NCBI RefSeq assembly: GCF_001742145.1
Contig: NZ_CP015749.1
Span: forward strand, 682,001-746,000
DNA from: Pectobacterium parmentieri
GTDB lineage: Bacteria; Pseudomonadota; Gammaproteobacteria; Enterobacterales; Enterobacteriaceae
Reading direction: 5' to 3'
Length of the DNA stretch: 64,000 nucleotides
Shown here in pieces: positions 47,873 through 58,504 of this stretch. The notes below the pieces were generated by a model. It saw only the letters and a list, made by a program, of their open reading frames with translations, ran no database searches and was not told the DNA's origin. A program made the position numbers and the translations under genes. The first letter of the stretch is position 1. Every line of letters starts with the position of its first letter.

Positions 47873-47921
47873 TTTAGTGAATCGCTCTGCCGCAGAGTGT
47901 CTGATTTTTAGGGAGTAAAGT

Positions 47922-48713
47922 ATGCCGGAAGGACCGGAAATTCGCCGGGCGGCTGATAAGCTGGTTGAGGCAGTGGTGGGGAAAACGCTGACGCGTGTCT
48001 GGTTTGCGTTTCCAGAACTGAAGCCGTATGAAACACAATTGGTCGGGCAGCAGGTCAGGCAGATCGAAACGCGCGGAAAGGCGCTACTGACCTATTTTAG
48101 CAACGATCGGGTGTTGTATAGCCACAATCAGCTCTATGGCGTGTGGCGAGTTGTGAATGCGGGTGAGTCGCCGGAAACGAAACGGGATTTACGCATCCGG
48201 CTGGAAACACAGGATCGTGCCATTTTGCTCTATAGCGCATCAGATATTGAAATGCTGACGCCGGAGACACTGGCGACACACCCTTTTCTGCAACGTATTG
48301 GCCCTGATGTGTTGGATCTGTCTCTGACGCCGGAGCAGGTCTGCGAGCGTTTGTTGCTACCGCGTTTTCGACGTCGTCAGTTCAGTGGGCTGCTGCTGGA
48401 TCAGGCTTTTCTCGCAGGGTTGGGGAATTATCTGCGCGTCGAGATTCTCTGGCAGGCCCAGTTGGCACCGCAGCATACGGCGTCGCAGTTGAATGAGGAA
48501 CAGTTGCAGACGCTGAGTCGAGCGCTGCTGGAGATTCCTCGGTTGTCTTACAACACGCGCGGCACCGTTGATGAAAACCACCATCATGGTGCAATTTTCT
48601 CGTTCAAGGTTTTCCATCGTGAAGGGGAAAGCTGTGAGCGCTGCGGTGGGATCATTGAAAGAACGATGCTGTCATCGCGCCCATTTTATTGGTGCCCGCA
48701 CTGCCAGAGGTAG
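47922..48713 (+). CDS. nei: Endonuclease VIII (oxidised pyrimidine DNA glycosylase)
   Basis: Base-excision repair glycosylase/AP lyase. The 263-residue product (E. coli 263) starts [14 protein letters not shown], giving the catalytic Pro2 and Glu3 after Met removal, with the conserved Lys in ETRGKALL, the H2TH region and a C-terminal zinc finger CERCGG...WCPHC. It closes this gene run, convergent with gltA. Confidence 0.97.
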   Translation: MPEGPEIRRAADKLVEAVVGKTLTRVWFAFPELKPYETQLVGQQVRQIETRGKALLTYFSNDRVLYSHNQLYGVWRVVNAGESPETKRDLRIRLETQDRAILLYSASDIEMLTPETLATHPFLQRIGPDVLDLSLTPEQVCERLLLPRFRRRQFSGLLLDQAFLAGLGNYLRVEILWQAQLAPQHTASQLNEEQLQTLSRALLEIPRLSYNTRGTVDENHHHGAIFSFKVFHREGESCERCGGIIERTMLSSRPFYWCPHCQR

Positions 48714-48745
48714 TAGAAGTAAGAGAAATTCGGTTCTGAAGCAAC

Positions 48746-48768
48746 AAAGGCCGGAAAATCCGGCCTTT
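48746..48768. terminator. Bidirectional terminator between nei and gltA
   Basis: AAAGGCCGGA and TCCGGCCTTT form a perfect 10-bp stem with an AAA loop. It lies 33 bases after nei and 20 bases after gltA, which converge on it, and has T-rich sequence on the plus side. Confidence 0.88.
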
Positions 48769-48787
48769 TGTGTATGTGCTGAATGGA

Positions 48788-50074
48788 TTAATCGTGTTTC
48801 AGGTTGGACGAGAAGTCACGTTTGTCATAGCCAGTATACAACTGACGTGGACGGGCAATCTTGATGCCGTCGGCATGCATTTCGCTCCAGTGTGCAATCC
48901 AGCCCACGGTACGCGCCATCGCGAAGATGACGGTAAACATGGAAGATGGAATCCCCATCGCTTTCAGGATGATTCCAGAGTAGAAGTCCACGTTCGGGTA
49001 CAGTTTCTTCTCAATGAAGTACGGGTCGTTCAGCGCGATATGTTCCAGCTCCATCGCCACTTCCAGCAGATCGTCTTTTCTGCCCAATTCTTTCAGCACT
49101 TCATGGCAGGTTTCACGCATCACTGTGGCGCGCGGGTCGTGGTTTTTGTACACACGGTGACCGAAGCCCATCAGGCGGAAAGAGTCGTTCTTGTCTTTTG
49201 CTCGCTCGATAAACGCCGGAATGTGTTCCACGCTGCTGATCTCTTCCAGCATACGCAGACAGGCTTCGTTCGCGCCGCCGTGCGCCGGTCCCCACAGCGA
49301 GGCGATCCCCGCGGCGATACAGGCAAATGGGTTTGCACCAGACGAACCTGCGGTACGCACGGTAGACGTAGAGGCGTTTTGTTCGTGATCGGCATGCAGG
49401 ATAAGAATGCGGTCCATGGCGCGTTCCAGCACCGGATTCACAACATATTCTTCACAAGGGGTGGAGAACATCATGTGCAGGAAATTACCCGCGTAGGACA
49501 GGTTGTTTTTCGGGTAAACAAACGGCTGACCCAGTGAATATTTATAACACATCGCTGCGACGGTCGGCATTTTCGACAGCAGGCGGTAGGCCGCGATTTC
49601 GCGGTGGCGCTCGATATTAATGTCGAGAGAATCGTGGTAAAACGCCGCCAGTGCACCGGTGACGCCGCATAAAACGGCCATTGGATGTGAATCACGACGG
49701 AAACCGTGGAACAGACGGGTAATCTGCTCATGGATCATGGTATGACGAGTCACGGTTGTCTTGAAGGTTTCATACTGTTCTACCGTTGGGGTTTCACCGA
49801 ATAGCAGGATGTAACAAACTTCAAGATAATTAGATTTTTCAGCCAGTTGGGCAATCGGGAAGCCACGGTGCAGCAGGATGCCTTCGTCGCCGTCGATATA
49901 GGTAATTTTTGATTCGCAAGATGCGGTAGAGGTAAAGCCAGGGTCAAATGTGAAGTAACCTTTCGAACCGAGAGGACGGATATCAATCTCATCATATCCT
50001 AGCGTACCAGATAGGACATTTAGCTCAATCGGTTCTTTACCTTCTAGGGTAAGTGTTGCTTTTTTATCAGCCAT
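48788..50074 (-). CDS. gltA: Type II citrate synthase
   Basis: Condenses oxaloacetate and acetyl-CoA to citrate, the entry of the TCA cycle. The 428-residue product (E. coli 427) has the active-site His regions [10 protein letters not shown] and [15 protein letters not shown] and the catalytic Asp in NVDFYSG. N-terminal NADH-sensitive type II domain starts [18 protein letters not shown]. It is divergent from sdhCDAB across a 666 bp control region. Confidence 0.98.
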   Translation of the reverse strand: MADKKATLTLEGKEPIELNVLSGTLGYDEIDIRPLGSKGYFTFDPGFTSTASCESKITYIDGDEGILLHRGFPIAQLAEKSNYLEVCYILLFGETPTVEQYETFKTTVTRHTMIHEQITRLFHGFRRDSHPMAVLCGVTGALAAFYHDSLDINIERHREIAAYRLLSKMPTVAAMCYKYSLGQPFVYPKNNLSYAGNFLHMMFSTPCEEYVVNPVLERAMDRILILHADHEQNASTSTVRTAGSSGANPFACIAAGIASLWGPAHGGANEACLRMLEEISSVEHIPAFIERAKDKNDSFRLMGFGHRVYKNHDPRATVMRETCHEVLKELGRKDDLLEVAMELEHIALNDPYFIEKKLYPNVDFYSGIILKAMGIPSSMFTVIFAMARTVGWIAHWSEMHADGIKIARPRQLYTGYDKRDFSSNLKHD

Positions 50075-50740
50075 TTACAGTCTCCTTAGCGCTTTAATTT
50101 TAAAAATTCTCACTGAAGAAATACCGTCATGCCTGTGCACCGGACGAGTAATGACCGGTGAAACTCTGTCGTGACACAGTCGTCAAATAGGATACAGAGT
50201 AAGGCGGGTAGCCGCATTCAGGATGAAAAATTCGTTCTCCAGGTAATTAACAATCTCCAGGCAATTAACAATTATCAGATAATTAATCACGTTCTGAATA
50301 GATTGTAGCCATTACCTATGACTTTTACGTGGACTCTCTTCACTGTTACATAAGTTACGCCAGTGTGGAAGTGTCCACCGTGCTTTAACACATCATAAGA
50401 AATTCAATCCCCTAGTTGTAATTGAAATGTTGAAGTTTTGTCAAATCAGATAATTAATTTTATATAAATTGTGAACTTCGTGATCTAAATCACTGTTCGT
50501 GGCAAATGTCACCAAACAGTTTGTATGGGAATTGTAATGGGAATGTGAAGGACCTATACTCCCGCCAGGTCTCCGGAATCACCCTGCAGTAGGAGCACCC
50601 AGTATGAAAGGATCATGCGCTGTTTAGACACCGGAATGTCGATGTTTGAGCGCGTATCGTAAACCCACTTTCAGGGCTGCAACTTTCATACTGTCTGACC
50701 TCACATCAGGCCCGGAGGAAGAAACAATAATAAAAGCTGT
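50075..50740. promoter_or_regulatory. gltA-sdhC divergent control region with CRP-like site
   Basis: 666 bp without a gene. A CRP-like dyad CGTGATCTAAATCACTG lies at 50479-50495, similar to the one before sdhC in E. coli. The region is AT-rich, with ArcA-like T/A-rich stretches around 50400-50470, but no site can be fixed by eye. In E. coli this region is controlled by ArcA, CRP, Fnr and Fur, the last through RyhB. A GGAGGAAG lies at 50714-50721, well before the sdhC start. Confidence 0.55.
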
Positions 50741-51130
50741 GTGGGCAAATCCGTGAAAAAACAAAGACCTGTCAATCTGGAATTGCAGACGATTCAGTTC
50801 CCCGTTACTGCGATAGCATCTATTCTTCACCGCGTCTCCGGCGTTATCACCTTTGTCGCTGTCGGTATTTTACTGTGGCTGTTAGGCACTTCTCTTTCTT
50901 CAGAGGAAGGGTTCCTACGCGCCGCGGAAATTATGGATAGTTTCATCGTCAAGTTTATCGTCTGGGGCATCCTCGCTGCGTTGGCTTATCACATTGTTGG
51001 TGGTTTACGTCACCTGTTGATGGATTTTGGCTATATAGAAGAAGACCTTGCCGCAGGTAAGCGTTCTGCAAATATTTCATTTATTATTACTGTCGTGCTT
51101 TCAATTCTGGCTGGAGTCCTCGTATGGTAA
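50741..51130 (+). CDS. sdhC: Succinate dehydrogenase cytochrome b556 subunit
   Basis: Membrane anchor of complex II that binds haem b and ubiquinone. The 129-residue product (E. coli 129) has three membrane segments, the HRVSGV motif with the Ser27 site ([12 protein letters not shown]) and the haem-ligand His in [11 protein letters not shown]. The start is a GTG at 50741 ([16 protein letters not shown]), which aligns with the E. coli N-terminus, but no strong ribosome-binding site is right before it. It overlaps sdhD by seven bases. Confidence 0.95.
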   Translation: MGKSVKKQRPVNLELQTIQFPVTAIASILHRVSGVITFVAVGILLWLLGTSLSSEEGFLRAAEIMDSFIVKFIVWGILAALAYHIVGGLRHLLMDFGYIEEDLAAGKRSANISFIITVVLSILAGVLVW

Positions 51131-51471
51131 GCAATGCTTCTGCGTTAGGACGCAATGGCGTACACGATTGGTTACTGATTCGCGCTTCCGCCATCGTCAT
51201 TGTTCTATATGTAATTTATATTATTGGTTTTATTGCTACGGCTGGCGACATCACTTATGAAATCTGGCGTGGTTTCTTCGCGATGGCCCTCACCAAAGTA
51301 TTCACACTGCTAACGTTATTTTCCATTCTGGTTCATGCCTGGATAGGGATGTGGCAAGTGCTGACCGACTACATTAAACCGCTGGCCTTACGCCTGACTT
51401 TACAGTTGGCAATTGTGGTAGCGCTGTTGGTGTACGTCATTTATGGAACTGTTGTGGTGTGGGGTGCGTGA
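51124..51471 (+). CDS. sdhD: Succinate dehydrogenase hydrophobic anchor subunit
   Basis: 115-residue anchor (E. coli 115), beginning [21 protein letters not shown], with three membrane segments and the conserved [16 protein letters not shown]. Its stop shares a base with the sdhA start (TGATG). Confidence 0.95.
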   Translation: MVSNASALGRNGVHDWLLIRASAIVIVLYVIYIIGFIATAGDITYEIWRGFFAMALTKVFTLLTLFSILVHAWIGMWQVLTDYIKPLALRLTLQLAIVVALLVYVIYGTVVVWGA

Positions 51472-53237
51472 TGAATTTGCCAGTCAGAGAATTTGATGCA
51501 GTGGTTGTGGGTGCGGGTGGCGCAGGTATGCGTGCCGCGCTACAAATCTCCCAAATGGGCCAGTCCTGTGCCCTATTATCGAAAGTGTTCCCAACCCGTT
51601 CTCATACTGTATCTGCGCAGGGCGGTATTACCGTCGCGTTGGGTAATACCCATGAGGATAACTGGGAATGGCATATGTATGACACCGTCAAAGGGTCGGA
51701 TTACATTGGCGATCAGGACGCGATTGAATATATGTGTAAAACCGGCCCGGAAGCGATTCTGGAACTGGAACACATGGGGCTACCGTTCTCCCGTCTGGAT
51801 GATGGCAGCATTTATCAGCGTCCGTTCGGTGGTCAATCCAAGAATTTTGGCGGTGAGCAGGCTGCACGTACCGCCGCAGCCGCTGACCGTACCGGCCATG
51901 CGCTGCTGCACACGCTGTATCAGCAGAACCTGAAAAATCACACCACTATTTTCTCCGAGTGGTATGCCCTCGATCTGGTGAAAAATCAGGATGGCGCGGT
52001 TGTCGGCTGTACGGCGATCTGTATCGAAACCGGTGAAGTTGTCTATTTCAAAGCGAAAGCAACCGTGCTGGCAACGGGCGGTGCGGGCCGTATCTACCAG
52101 TCCACCACCAATGCGCACATTAATACCGGCGACGGCGTGGGCATGGCATTGCGTGCCGGTGTTCCGTTGCAGGACATGGAAATGTGGCAGTTCCACCCAA
52201 CGGGTATTGCTGGTGCGGGTGTGCTGGTCACCGAAGGCTGTCGTGGTGAAGGCGGCTATTTGCTGAATAAGCACGGTGAGCGTTTCATGGAACGCTATGC
52301 GCCAAACGCGAAAGATCTGGCCGGCCGTGATGTGGTTGCTCGTTCTATTATGATCGAGATTCGTGAAGGTCGTGGCTGTGAGGGTCCATGGGGGCCGCAC
52401 GCCAAGCTGAAGCTGGATCATCTGGGTAAAGACGTTCTGGAATCTCGTCTGCCGGGTATTTTGGAACTGTCCCGCACGTTTGCTCACGTCGATCCGGTAA
52501 AAGAACCGATTCCGGTTATCCCAACCTGTCACTACATGATGGGCGGTATTCCGACCAAAGTGAGCGGTCAGGCGTTGACGGTAAACGAGAAAGGCGAAGA
52601 TGTGGTGATCCCTGGGCTGTTCGCCGTGGGTGAAATTGCCTGCGTATCGGTTCATGGTGCCAACCGTCTGGGCGGTAACTCGTTGCTCGACCTGGTGGTA
52701 TTCGGTCGCTCTGCCGGACTTCACCTGAAAGAATCACTGGAAGAACAGGGCGAAAGCCGTGATGCCAGCGAATCCGATATTGAAGCGTCGCTCGATCGTA
52801 TGAATCGTTGGAACAATACCCGTTCCGGTGAAGATCCGGTTGAAATCCGCAAGGCGCTGCAATCCTGCATGCAGAATAACTTCTCGGTATTCCGTGAAGG
52901 CGATGCGATGGCGAAAGGGTTGGAAGAGCTGAAAGTGATCCGTGAGCGCCTGAAAGACGCACGTCTGGATGACACCTCAAGCGAGTTCAACACCCAGCGC
53001 ATTGAGTGTCTGGAATTGGATAACCTGATGGAAACGGCTTATGCAACAGCGGTTTCGGCTAACTTCCGTACCGAAAGTCGTGGGGCGCATAGTCGCTTCG
53101 ATTACCCAGAGCGTGACGATGAAAATTGGTTGTGCCATTCATTGTATCTGCCGCAAACCGACAGCATGACGCGCCGTGAGGTGAACATGCAGCCTAAATT
53201 GCGTCCGGCGTTCCCGCCGAAAATACGTACTTATTAA
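51471..53237 (+). CDS. sdhA: Succinate dehydrogenase flavoprotein subunit
   Basis: FAD-bearing catalytic subunit that oxidises succinate to fumarate. The 588-residue product (E. coli 588) has the Rossmann FAD motif [14 protein letters not shown], the covalent flavin His in [10 protein letters not shown], the active-site [20 protein letters not shown] and the capping domain. A longer frame starts four codons upstream within sdhD. The ATG at 51471 is the coupled start. Confidence 0.98.
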   Translation: MNLPVREFDAVVVGAGGAGMRAALQISQMGQSCALLSKVFPTRSHTVSAQGGITVALGNTHEDNWEWHMYDTVKGSDYIGDQDAIEYMCKTGPEAILELEHMGLPFSRLDDGSIYQRPFGGQSKNFGGEQAARTAAAADRTGHALLHTLYQQNLKNHTTIFSEWYALDLVKNQDGAVVGCTAICIETGEVVYFKAKATVLATGGAGRIYQSTTNAHINTGDGVGMALRAGVPLQDMEMWQFHPTGIAGAGVLVTEGCRGEGGYLLNKHGERFMERYAPNAKDLAGRDVVARSIMIEIREGRGCEGPWGPHAKLKLDHLGKDVLESRLPGILELSRTFAHVDPVKEPIPVIPTCHYMMGGIPTKVSGQALTVNEKGEDVVIPGLFAVGEIACVSVHGANRLGGNSLLDLVVFGRSAGLHLKESLEEQGESRDASESDIEASLDRMNRWNNTRSGEDPVEIRKALQSCMQNNFSVFREGDAMAKGLEELKVIRERLKDARLDDTSSEFNTQRIECLELDNLMETAYATAVSANFRTESRGAHSRFDYPERDDENWLCHSLYLPQTDSMTRREVNMQPKLRPAFPPKIRTY

Positions 53238-53253
53238 TTGCGGAGATCAAACG

Positions 53254-53970
53254 ATGAAACTCGAATTTTCCATTTATCGTTACAACCCGGATGTTGACGA
53301 TGCGCCGCGGATGCAGGATTACCAGTTGGAGGCGGAAGAAGGCCGCGACATGATGCTGCTGGATGCGCTGATGCTGCTGAAAGAACAAGATCCAACGCTT
53401 TCATTCCGTCGCTCCTGCCGTGAAGGTGTCTGTGGCTCCGACGGCGTTAACATGAACGGCAAAAATGGCTTGGCCTGTATTACGCCGGTTTCCGCGTTAC
53501 AGCGCGGAAAGAGCAAAATTGTTATCCGTCCTTTACCGGGATTGCCGGTTGTGCGTGATTTGGTAGTGGACATGGGACAGTTCTATGCTCAATATGAGAA
53601 AATAAAGCCTTACCTGTTGAATAATGGGAAAAATCCACCAGCGCGTGAGCATCTGCAATCGCCTGAACAACGTGCCAAGCTGGATGGGTTGTATGAATGT
53701 ATTATGTGTGCATGCTGTTCAACGTCTTGCCCGTCGTTCTGGTGGAACCCAGACAAGTTTGTTGGGCCTGCGGGGCTGCTGGCTGCGTACCGTTTCCTGA
53801 TTGACAGTCGTGATACGGAAACTACGCCACGGTTGGACGATCTGGACGATGCATTTAGCGTTTTCCGCTGCCACGGTATCATGAACTGCGTCAGCGTCTG
53901 TCCGAAAGGACTGAACCCGACTAAGGCTATCGGCCATATTAAATCGATGTTACTGCACCGCAGCGCGTAA
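53254..53970 (+). CDS. sdhB: Succinate dehydrogenase iron-sulfur subunit
   Basis: 238-residue iron-sulfur subunit (E. coli 238). The 2Fe-2S ligands are in CREGVCGSDGVNMNG...LAC, the 4Fe-4S/3Fe-4S ligands in CIMCACCSTSCPSFWW and CHGIMNCVSVCPKGLNP. It is 16 bases after sdhA and followed by a structured gap before sucA. Confidence 0.98.
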   Translation: MKLEFSIYRYNPDVDDAPRMQDYQLEAEEGRDMMLLDALMLLKEQDPTLSFRRSCREGVCGSDGVNMNGKNGLACITPVSALQRGKSKIVIRPLPGLPVVRDLVVDMGQFYAQYEKIKPYLLNNGKNPPAREHLQSPEQRAKLDGLYECIMCACCSTSCPSFWWNPDKFVGPAGLLAAYRFLIDSRDTETTPRLDDLDDAFSVFRCHGIMNCVSVCPKGLNPTKAIGHIKSMLLHRSA

Positions 53971-54026
53971 CGGATAGCCATTACATAACGCGTTATTGCA
54001 TAAAGAGTTAAGTAGTAAACATGTAT

Positions 54027-54111
54027 CTCCCTCTGGAGTTGCTATTCTTCAGAGGGAGCGCAGGAAACCTTTAAAAACCGGCTTGCGCGCCAGAACCGGT
54101 TTTTAAAGGTT
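54027..54111 (+). repeat. Two hairpins in the sdhB-sucA gap
   Basis: CTCCCTCTG/CAGAGGGAG (54027-54035 and 54050-54058) is followed at once by a 16-bp perfect stem AACCTTTAAAAACCGG/CCGGTTTTTAAAGGTT (54066-54081 and 54096-54111) with a GC-rich 14-base loop. No long T tract follows. They probably stabilise sdh mRNA ends or partly uncouple sdhCDAB from sucABCD. The remaining gap to 54245 holds the sucA leader. Confidence 0.75.
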
Positions 54112-54245
54112 CCTTAGGGGGATGGATACTCTAAGCACGTACCGATTGTACGACAAGTGAACCGTTTGTACGGCAAACGATATACGGACACTAATTACAT
54201 GTTAACCACGGCGAAAACTGAAGCTTATTAGCTTAAGGGATCATA

Positions 54246-57053
54246 ATGCAGAACGGCGCGATGAAGGCCTGGCTGGATTCCTCCTATTTGGCGGGTGCGA
54301 ATCAGTCCTACATAGAGCAACTCTATGAAGATTTTTTAACCGATCCTGACTCGATCGAACATAGCTGGCGCTCGATCTTCCAGCAACTGCCTACGAGCGG
54401 GGTCAAACCGGATCAACTCCATTCCAAAACGCGCGACTATTTCCGCCGTCTGGCGAAAGACTCTTCGCGCTTTACCTCATCTGTCACCGATCCCGATATT
54501 GATGTCAAGCAGGTCAAGGTATTGCAACTGATCAATGCATTCCGCTTCCGTGGGCATCAGCAGGCCAATCTGGACCCGATTTTCCTGCGTCCTCAGGAGC
54601 CGGTTGCAGAACTGGATCTGGATTATCATAACCTGACTCAGGATGACCTACAGGAATCCTTCAACGTGGGTTCTTTTGCCATCGGCAAAGACACCATGAA
54701 GCTGGAAGATCTGTATGACGCGCTGAAACGCACCTATTGCGGTTCTATCGGTGCGGAGTATATGCATATTACCAGCACGGAAGAGAAACGTTGGATCCAG
54801 CAACGTATTGAATCGGTAACCGGTCAACCGTCGTTTACGGTAGAAGAGAAACGCCGTTTCCTGAAAGAGTTAACCGCAGCCGAAGGGCTGGAGCGTTATC
54901 TGGGGGCCAAATATCCTGGCGCCAAGCGTTTCTCTCTGGAAGGCGGTGACGCACTGGTTCCGATGCTGAAAGAACTGATTCGCCATGCTGGTGCAAACGA
55001 TACGCGTGAAGTTGTATTGGGGATGGCACACCGTGGTCGCCTTAACGTGCTGATCAACGTGTTGGGCAAAAAATCTCAGGATCTGTTCGACGAATTTGCC
55101 GGTAAGCATAAAGAGCACCTGGGTACAGGTGACGTTAAATATCACCAAGGCTTCTCGTCTGAATTTGAGACTGCTGGTGGTCTGGTACACTTGGCGCTGG
55201 CGTTCAACCCTTCGCATTTGGAGATCGTCAGCCCGGTTGTGACGGGATCGGTTCGTGCGCGTCTTGACCGCCTGAATAGCCAGAGCGGTCCACGTGTTTT
55301 GCCGATCACCATTCACGGCGATGCAGCAGTCAGTGGTCAGGGCGTGGTGCAGGAACTGTTGAATATGTCGACAGTGCGTGGTTATGAAGTTGGCGGTACG
55401 CTGCGTATTGTCATTAACAACCGTATTGGCTTCACGACGTCTAACCCACTGGATATCCGCTCCACCGAATACTGTACCGATATCGGCAAAATGGTGCAGG
55501 CACCGATTTTCCACGTTAATGCAGACGATCCGGAAGCCGTGGCGTTTGTTACTCGTCTGGCGCTGGATTTCCGTAACGCCTTCAAGCGCGATGTATTCAT
55601 CGATTTGATTTGTTATCGTCGTCATGGCCATAACGAAGCTGATGAGCCAAGTGCAACGCAGCCGATGATGTACCAGAAGATCAAAAAACACCCGACGCCG
55701 CGTAAGGTGTATGCCGATCGCCTGGAACAGAATAAAACTATCACGCTGGAAGACGCCACCGAAATGGTCAACCTGTACCGCGATGCGCTGGATGCGGGTG
55801 AATGCGTGGTGGAAGAATGGCGTGAGATGGATATGCAGTCCTTTACCTGGACGCCGTATCTGAACCATGAGTGGGATGAACCTTATCCGCACGCAACGGA
55901 AATGAAACGTTTGCAGGAACTGGCGAAGCGTATCAGTGAAGTGCCGGAAGGGATTGACGTTCATCCTCGCGTTGCCAAAGTTTATGCTGACCGTGCCGAA
56001 ATGGCCGCTGGCAACAAACCTTTCGACTGGGGTGGGGCAGAAACGCTGGCTTACGCTACGCTGGTTGATGAAGGGATCCCGATTCGTTTGTCTGGAGAGG
56101 ACAGCGGTCGCGGTACGTTCTTCCATCGCCATGCAGTCGTGCATAACCAGATAAACGGTTCCAGTTATACACCGTTAAATCATGTGCATAACGGACAGGG
56201 CGAGTTTAACGTCTGGGACTCCGTGCTGTCAGAAGAAGCGATACTGGCGTTTGAATACGGCTATGCAACCGCAGAACCGCGCACGCTGACCATCTGGGAA
56301 GCGCAGTTTGGTGACTTTGCCAACGGTGCTCAGGTGGTGATCGACCAGTTCATCAGTTCCGGCGAGCAGAAGTGGGGCCGGATGTGTGGTCTGGTCATGC
56401 TGCTGCCGCATGGCTACGAAGGGCAAGGCCCGGAGCACTCGTCTGCCAGACTGGAGCGCTATCTGCAACTGTGTGCAGAGCAAAATATGCAGGTTTGTAT
56501 TCCGTCAACACCGGCGCAGGTTTATCACATGCTTCGCCGTCAGGCGCTGCGCGGTATGCGCCGTCCGCTGGTGGTCATGTCGCCAAAATCTCTGCTGCGC
56601 CATCCGTTGGCGATCTCTTCACTGGATGAACTGGCAAATGGTTCCTTCCAGCCAGCGATTGGTGAAGTAGAAGAATTAGATCCAGCAGCCGTGAAGCGAG
56701 TCGTGCTTTGTTCCGGTAAGGTCTACTATGATTTGCTGGAGCAGCGCCGCAAGAACGAGCAAAAAGATGTCGCGATCGTCCGTATCGAACAGCTTTACCC
56801 GTTCCCGCATCAGGCTGTTCAAGCGGCACTGGAGCCTTTTTCCCAAGTCCATGATTTCGTATGGTGTCAGGAAGAGCCGCTGAATCAGGGAGCCTGGTAT
56901 TGCAGTCAGCACCATCTCCGTGAAGTGATTCCGTTTGGATCTTCTTTACGTTATGCAGGACGCCCGGCGTCTGCATCACCTGCCGTTGGCTATATGTCCG
57001 TACACCAGAAACAACAGAAAGATCTGGTCGATGACGCGCTGAACGTTGATTAA
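54246..57053 (+). CDS. sucA: 2-oxoglutarate dehydrogenase E1 component
   Basis: Thiamine-diphosphate decarboxylase of the 2-oxoglutarate dehydrogenase complex. The 935-residue product (E. coli 933) has the N-terminal E2-binding stretch (SSYLAGANQSYIEQLYEDFL), VLGMAHRGRLNVL, GDAAVSGQGVVQE and the TPP-binding GHNEADEPSATQP. The large open frames on the opposite strand are shadows. Confidence 0.98.
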   Translation: MQNGAMKAWLDSSYLAGANQSYIEQLYEDFLTDPDSIEHSWRSIFQQLPTSGVKPDQLHSKTRDYFRRLAKDSSRFTSSVTDPDIDVKQVKVLQLINAFRFRGHQQANLDPIFLRPQEPVAELDLDYHNLTQDDLQESFNVGSFAIGKDTMKLEDLYDALKRTYCGSIGAEYMHITSTEEKRWIQQRIESVTGQPSFTVEEKRRFLKELTAAEGLERYLGAKYPGAKRFSLEGGDALVPMLKELIRHAGANDTREVVLGMAHRGRLNVLINVLGKKSQDLFDEFAGKHKEHLGTGDVKYHQGFSSEFETAGGLVHLALAFNPSHLEIVSPVVTGSVRARLDRLNSQSGPRVLPITIHGDAAVSGQGVVQELLNMSTVRGYEVGGTLRIVINNRIGFTTSNPLDIRSTEYCTDIGKMVQAPIFHVNADDPEAVAFVTRLALDFRNAFKRDVFIDLICYRRHGHNEADEPSATQPMMYQKIKKHPTPRKVYADRLEQNKTITLEDATEMVNLYRDALDAGECVVEEWREMDMQSFTWTPYLNHEWDEPYPHATEMKRLQELAKRISEVPEGIDVHPRVAKVYADRAEMAAGNKPFDWGGAETLAYATLVDEGIPIRLSGEDSGRGTFFHRHAVVHNQINGSSYTPLNHVHNGQGEFNVWDSVLSEEAILAFEYGYATAEPRTLTIWEAQFGDFANGAQVVIDQFISSGEQKWGRMCGLVMLLPHGYEGQGPEHSSARLERYLQLCAEQNMQVCIPSTPAQVYHMLRRQALRGMRRPLVVMSPKSLLRHPLAISSLDELANGSFQPAIGEVEELDPAAVKRVVLCSGKVYYDLLEQRRKNEQKDVAIVRIEQLYPFPHQAVQAALEPFSQVHDFVWCQEEPLNQGAWYCSQHHLREVIPFGSSLRYAGRPASASPAVGYMSVHQKQQKDLVDDALNVD

Positions 57054-57068
57054 ATAAAAGGATAGATA

Positions 57069-58295
57069 ATGAGTAGCGTAGATATTCTTGTACCCGACCT
57101 GCCTGAATCTGTAGCTGACGCCACTGTTGCAACCTGGCATAAAAAACCAGGCGATAGCGTCCAGCGTGATGAAGTATTGGTTGAGATTGAAACTGACAAA
57201 GTGGTGCTGGAAGTGCCAGCCTCTGAAGCAGGCGTTCTGGATGCCGTGCTGGAAGAAGAAGGCGCGACGGTAACGTCTCGCCAACTGCTAGGCCGTATTC
57301 GCCGTGGTGATAGTTCCGGTAAAGAAACTGGCGAGAAATCGCAGAGTAAAGAATCGACGCCGGCACAGCGTCATACCGCTGGTCTGGAAGAAGAGAACAG
57401 CGATGCGCTTAGCCCGGCTATCCGCCGCCTGATTGCAGAGCACGATCTCGATGCGTCAACGATTAAAGGCAGCGGCGTGGGTGGTCGAATTACCCGTGAA
57501 GACGTGGATAAGCATTTGGCTGCTCAGAAGAAAGACTCTGGTAAAGCGGCTAAATCTGAAGCTCCGGCAGCTTCTCCTGCGCCTGTTCTGGGGGCGCGTA
57601 GCGAAAAACGCGTACCGATGACGCGCCTGCGTAAGCGTGTTGCTGAGCGTCTGCTGGAAGCGAAAAACAGCACCGCAATGTTGACGACGTTTAACGAAAT
57701 CAACATGCAGCCGATCATGGATCTGCGCAAGCAATACGGTGAAGCGTTTGAGAAGCGTCACGGTGTGCGTCTGGGCTTCATGTCCTTCTACATCAAAGCC
57801 GTCGTTGAAGCGCTGAAACGTTACCCTGAAGTAAATGCCTCCATTGATGGCGAAGATGTGGTTTACCACAACTATTTCGATGTCAGCATTGCGGTTTCTA
57901 CCCCGCGTGGTCTGGTCACGCCAGTACTGCGTGATGTCGATGCGCTGGGCATGGCCGACATTGAGAAGCGTATCAAAGAGCTGGCCGTGAAAGGCCGTGA
58001 CGGCAAACTGACGGTTGAAGAACTGCTGGGTGGTAACTTCACGATTACCAATGGCGGTGTCTTTGGTTCTCTGATGTCTACCCCAATCATCAACCCACCG
58101 CAGAGTGCGATCCTGGGCATGCATGCCATTAAAGATCGCCCAATGGCAGTTGATGGTCAGGTGGTTATTTTGCCGATGATGTATCTGGCGCTGTCTTACG
58201 ATCACCGCTTGGTCGATGGCCGTGAGTCCGTTGGCTTCCTCGTGACGGTGAAAGAAATGCTGGAAGATCCCGCGCGTCTGCTGCTAGACGTTTAA
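57069..58295 (+). CDS. sucB: 2-oxoglutarate dehydrogenase E2 component (dihydrolipoyl succinyltransferase)
   Basis: 408 residues in three parts: a lipoyl domain with the lipoylated Lys44 in [11 protein letters not shown], a peripheral-subunit-binding domain ([30 protein letters not shown]), and the catalytic domain ending in [12 protein letters not shown]. Linkers rich in Ala/Pro/Ser separate them. It follows sucA after 15 bases. Confidence 0.98.
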   Translation: MSSVDILVPDLPESVADATVATWHKKPGDSVQRDEVLVEIETDKVVLEVPASEAGVLDAVLEEEGATVTSRQLLGRIRRGDSSGKETGEKSQSKESTPAQRHTAGLEEENSDALSPAIRRLIAEHDLDASTIKGSGVGGRITREDVDKHLAAQKKDSGKAAKSEAPAASPAPVLGARSEKRVPMTRLRKRVAERLLEAKNSTAMLTTFNEINMQPIMDLRKQYGEAFEKRHGVRLGFMSFYIKAVVEALKRYPEVNASIDGEDVVYHNYFDVSIAVSTPRGLVTPVLRDVDALGMADIEKRIKELAVKGRDGKLTVEELLGGNFTITNGGVFGSLMSTPIINPPQSAILGMHAIKDRPMAVDGQVVILPMMYLALSYDHRLVDGRESVGFLVTVKEMLEDPARLLLDV

Positions 58296-58320
58296 TTATC
58301 GCTGGGTCAGTCATTCTTGA

Positions 58321-58349
58321 GGGCGGATAACCCTGACGGTTTTCCGCCC
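58321..58349 (+). terminator. Hairpin in the sucB-sucC gap (attenuator-like)
   Basis: GGGCGGATAACC and GGTTTTCCGCCC pair over 12 positions with one mismatch around CTGAC, 25 bases after sucB. No U-run follows directly. It may reduce read-through into sucCD. The rest of the 209 bp gap contains nothing clear. Confidence 0.5.
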
Positions 58350-58504
58350 GAAAAGATAAACCAAATTATGTGCTATGCAGGCCGTTTTTTCTCAACGGCG
58401 TTATCCAAATATATCAGAGAGTTTATGGCGCTTTTTTCTACCGAAAAAGTCGGTGATGAAAGTCGTCTGCCGACTTATCTCCAAACCTAAATGGATAGAA
58501 CATC

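Noticed and set aside
54870..56144. Long minus-strand open frame opposite sucA (424 codons), and similar long frames opposite sdhA, sucB, leuS and asnB
   Set aside because: They mirror the codon pattern of the genes on the other strand, lack ribosome-binding sites and resemble no protein family.
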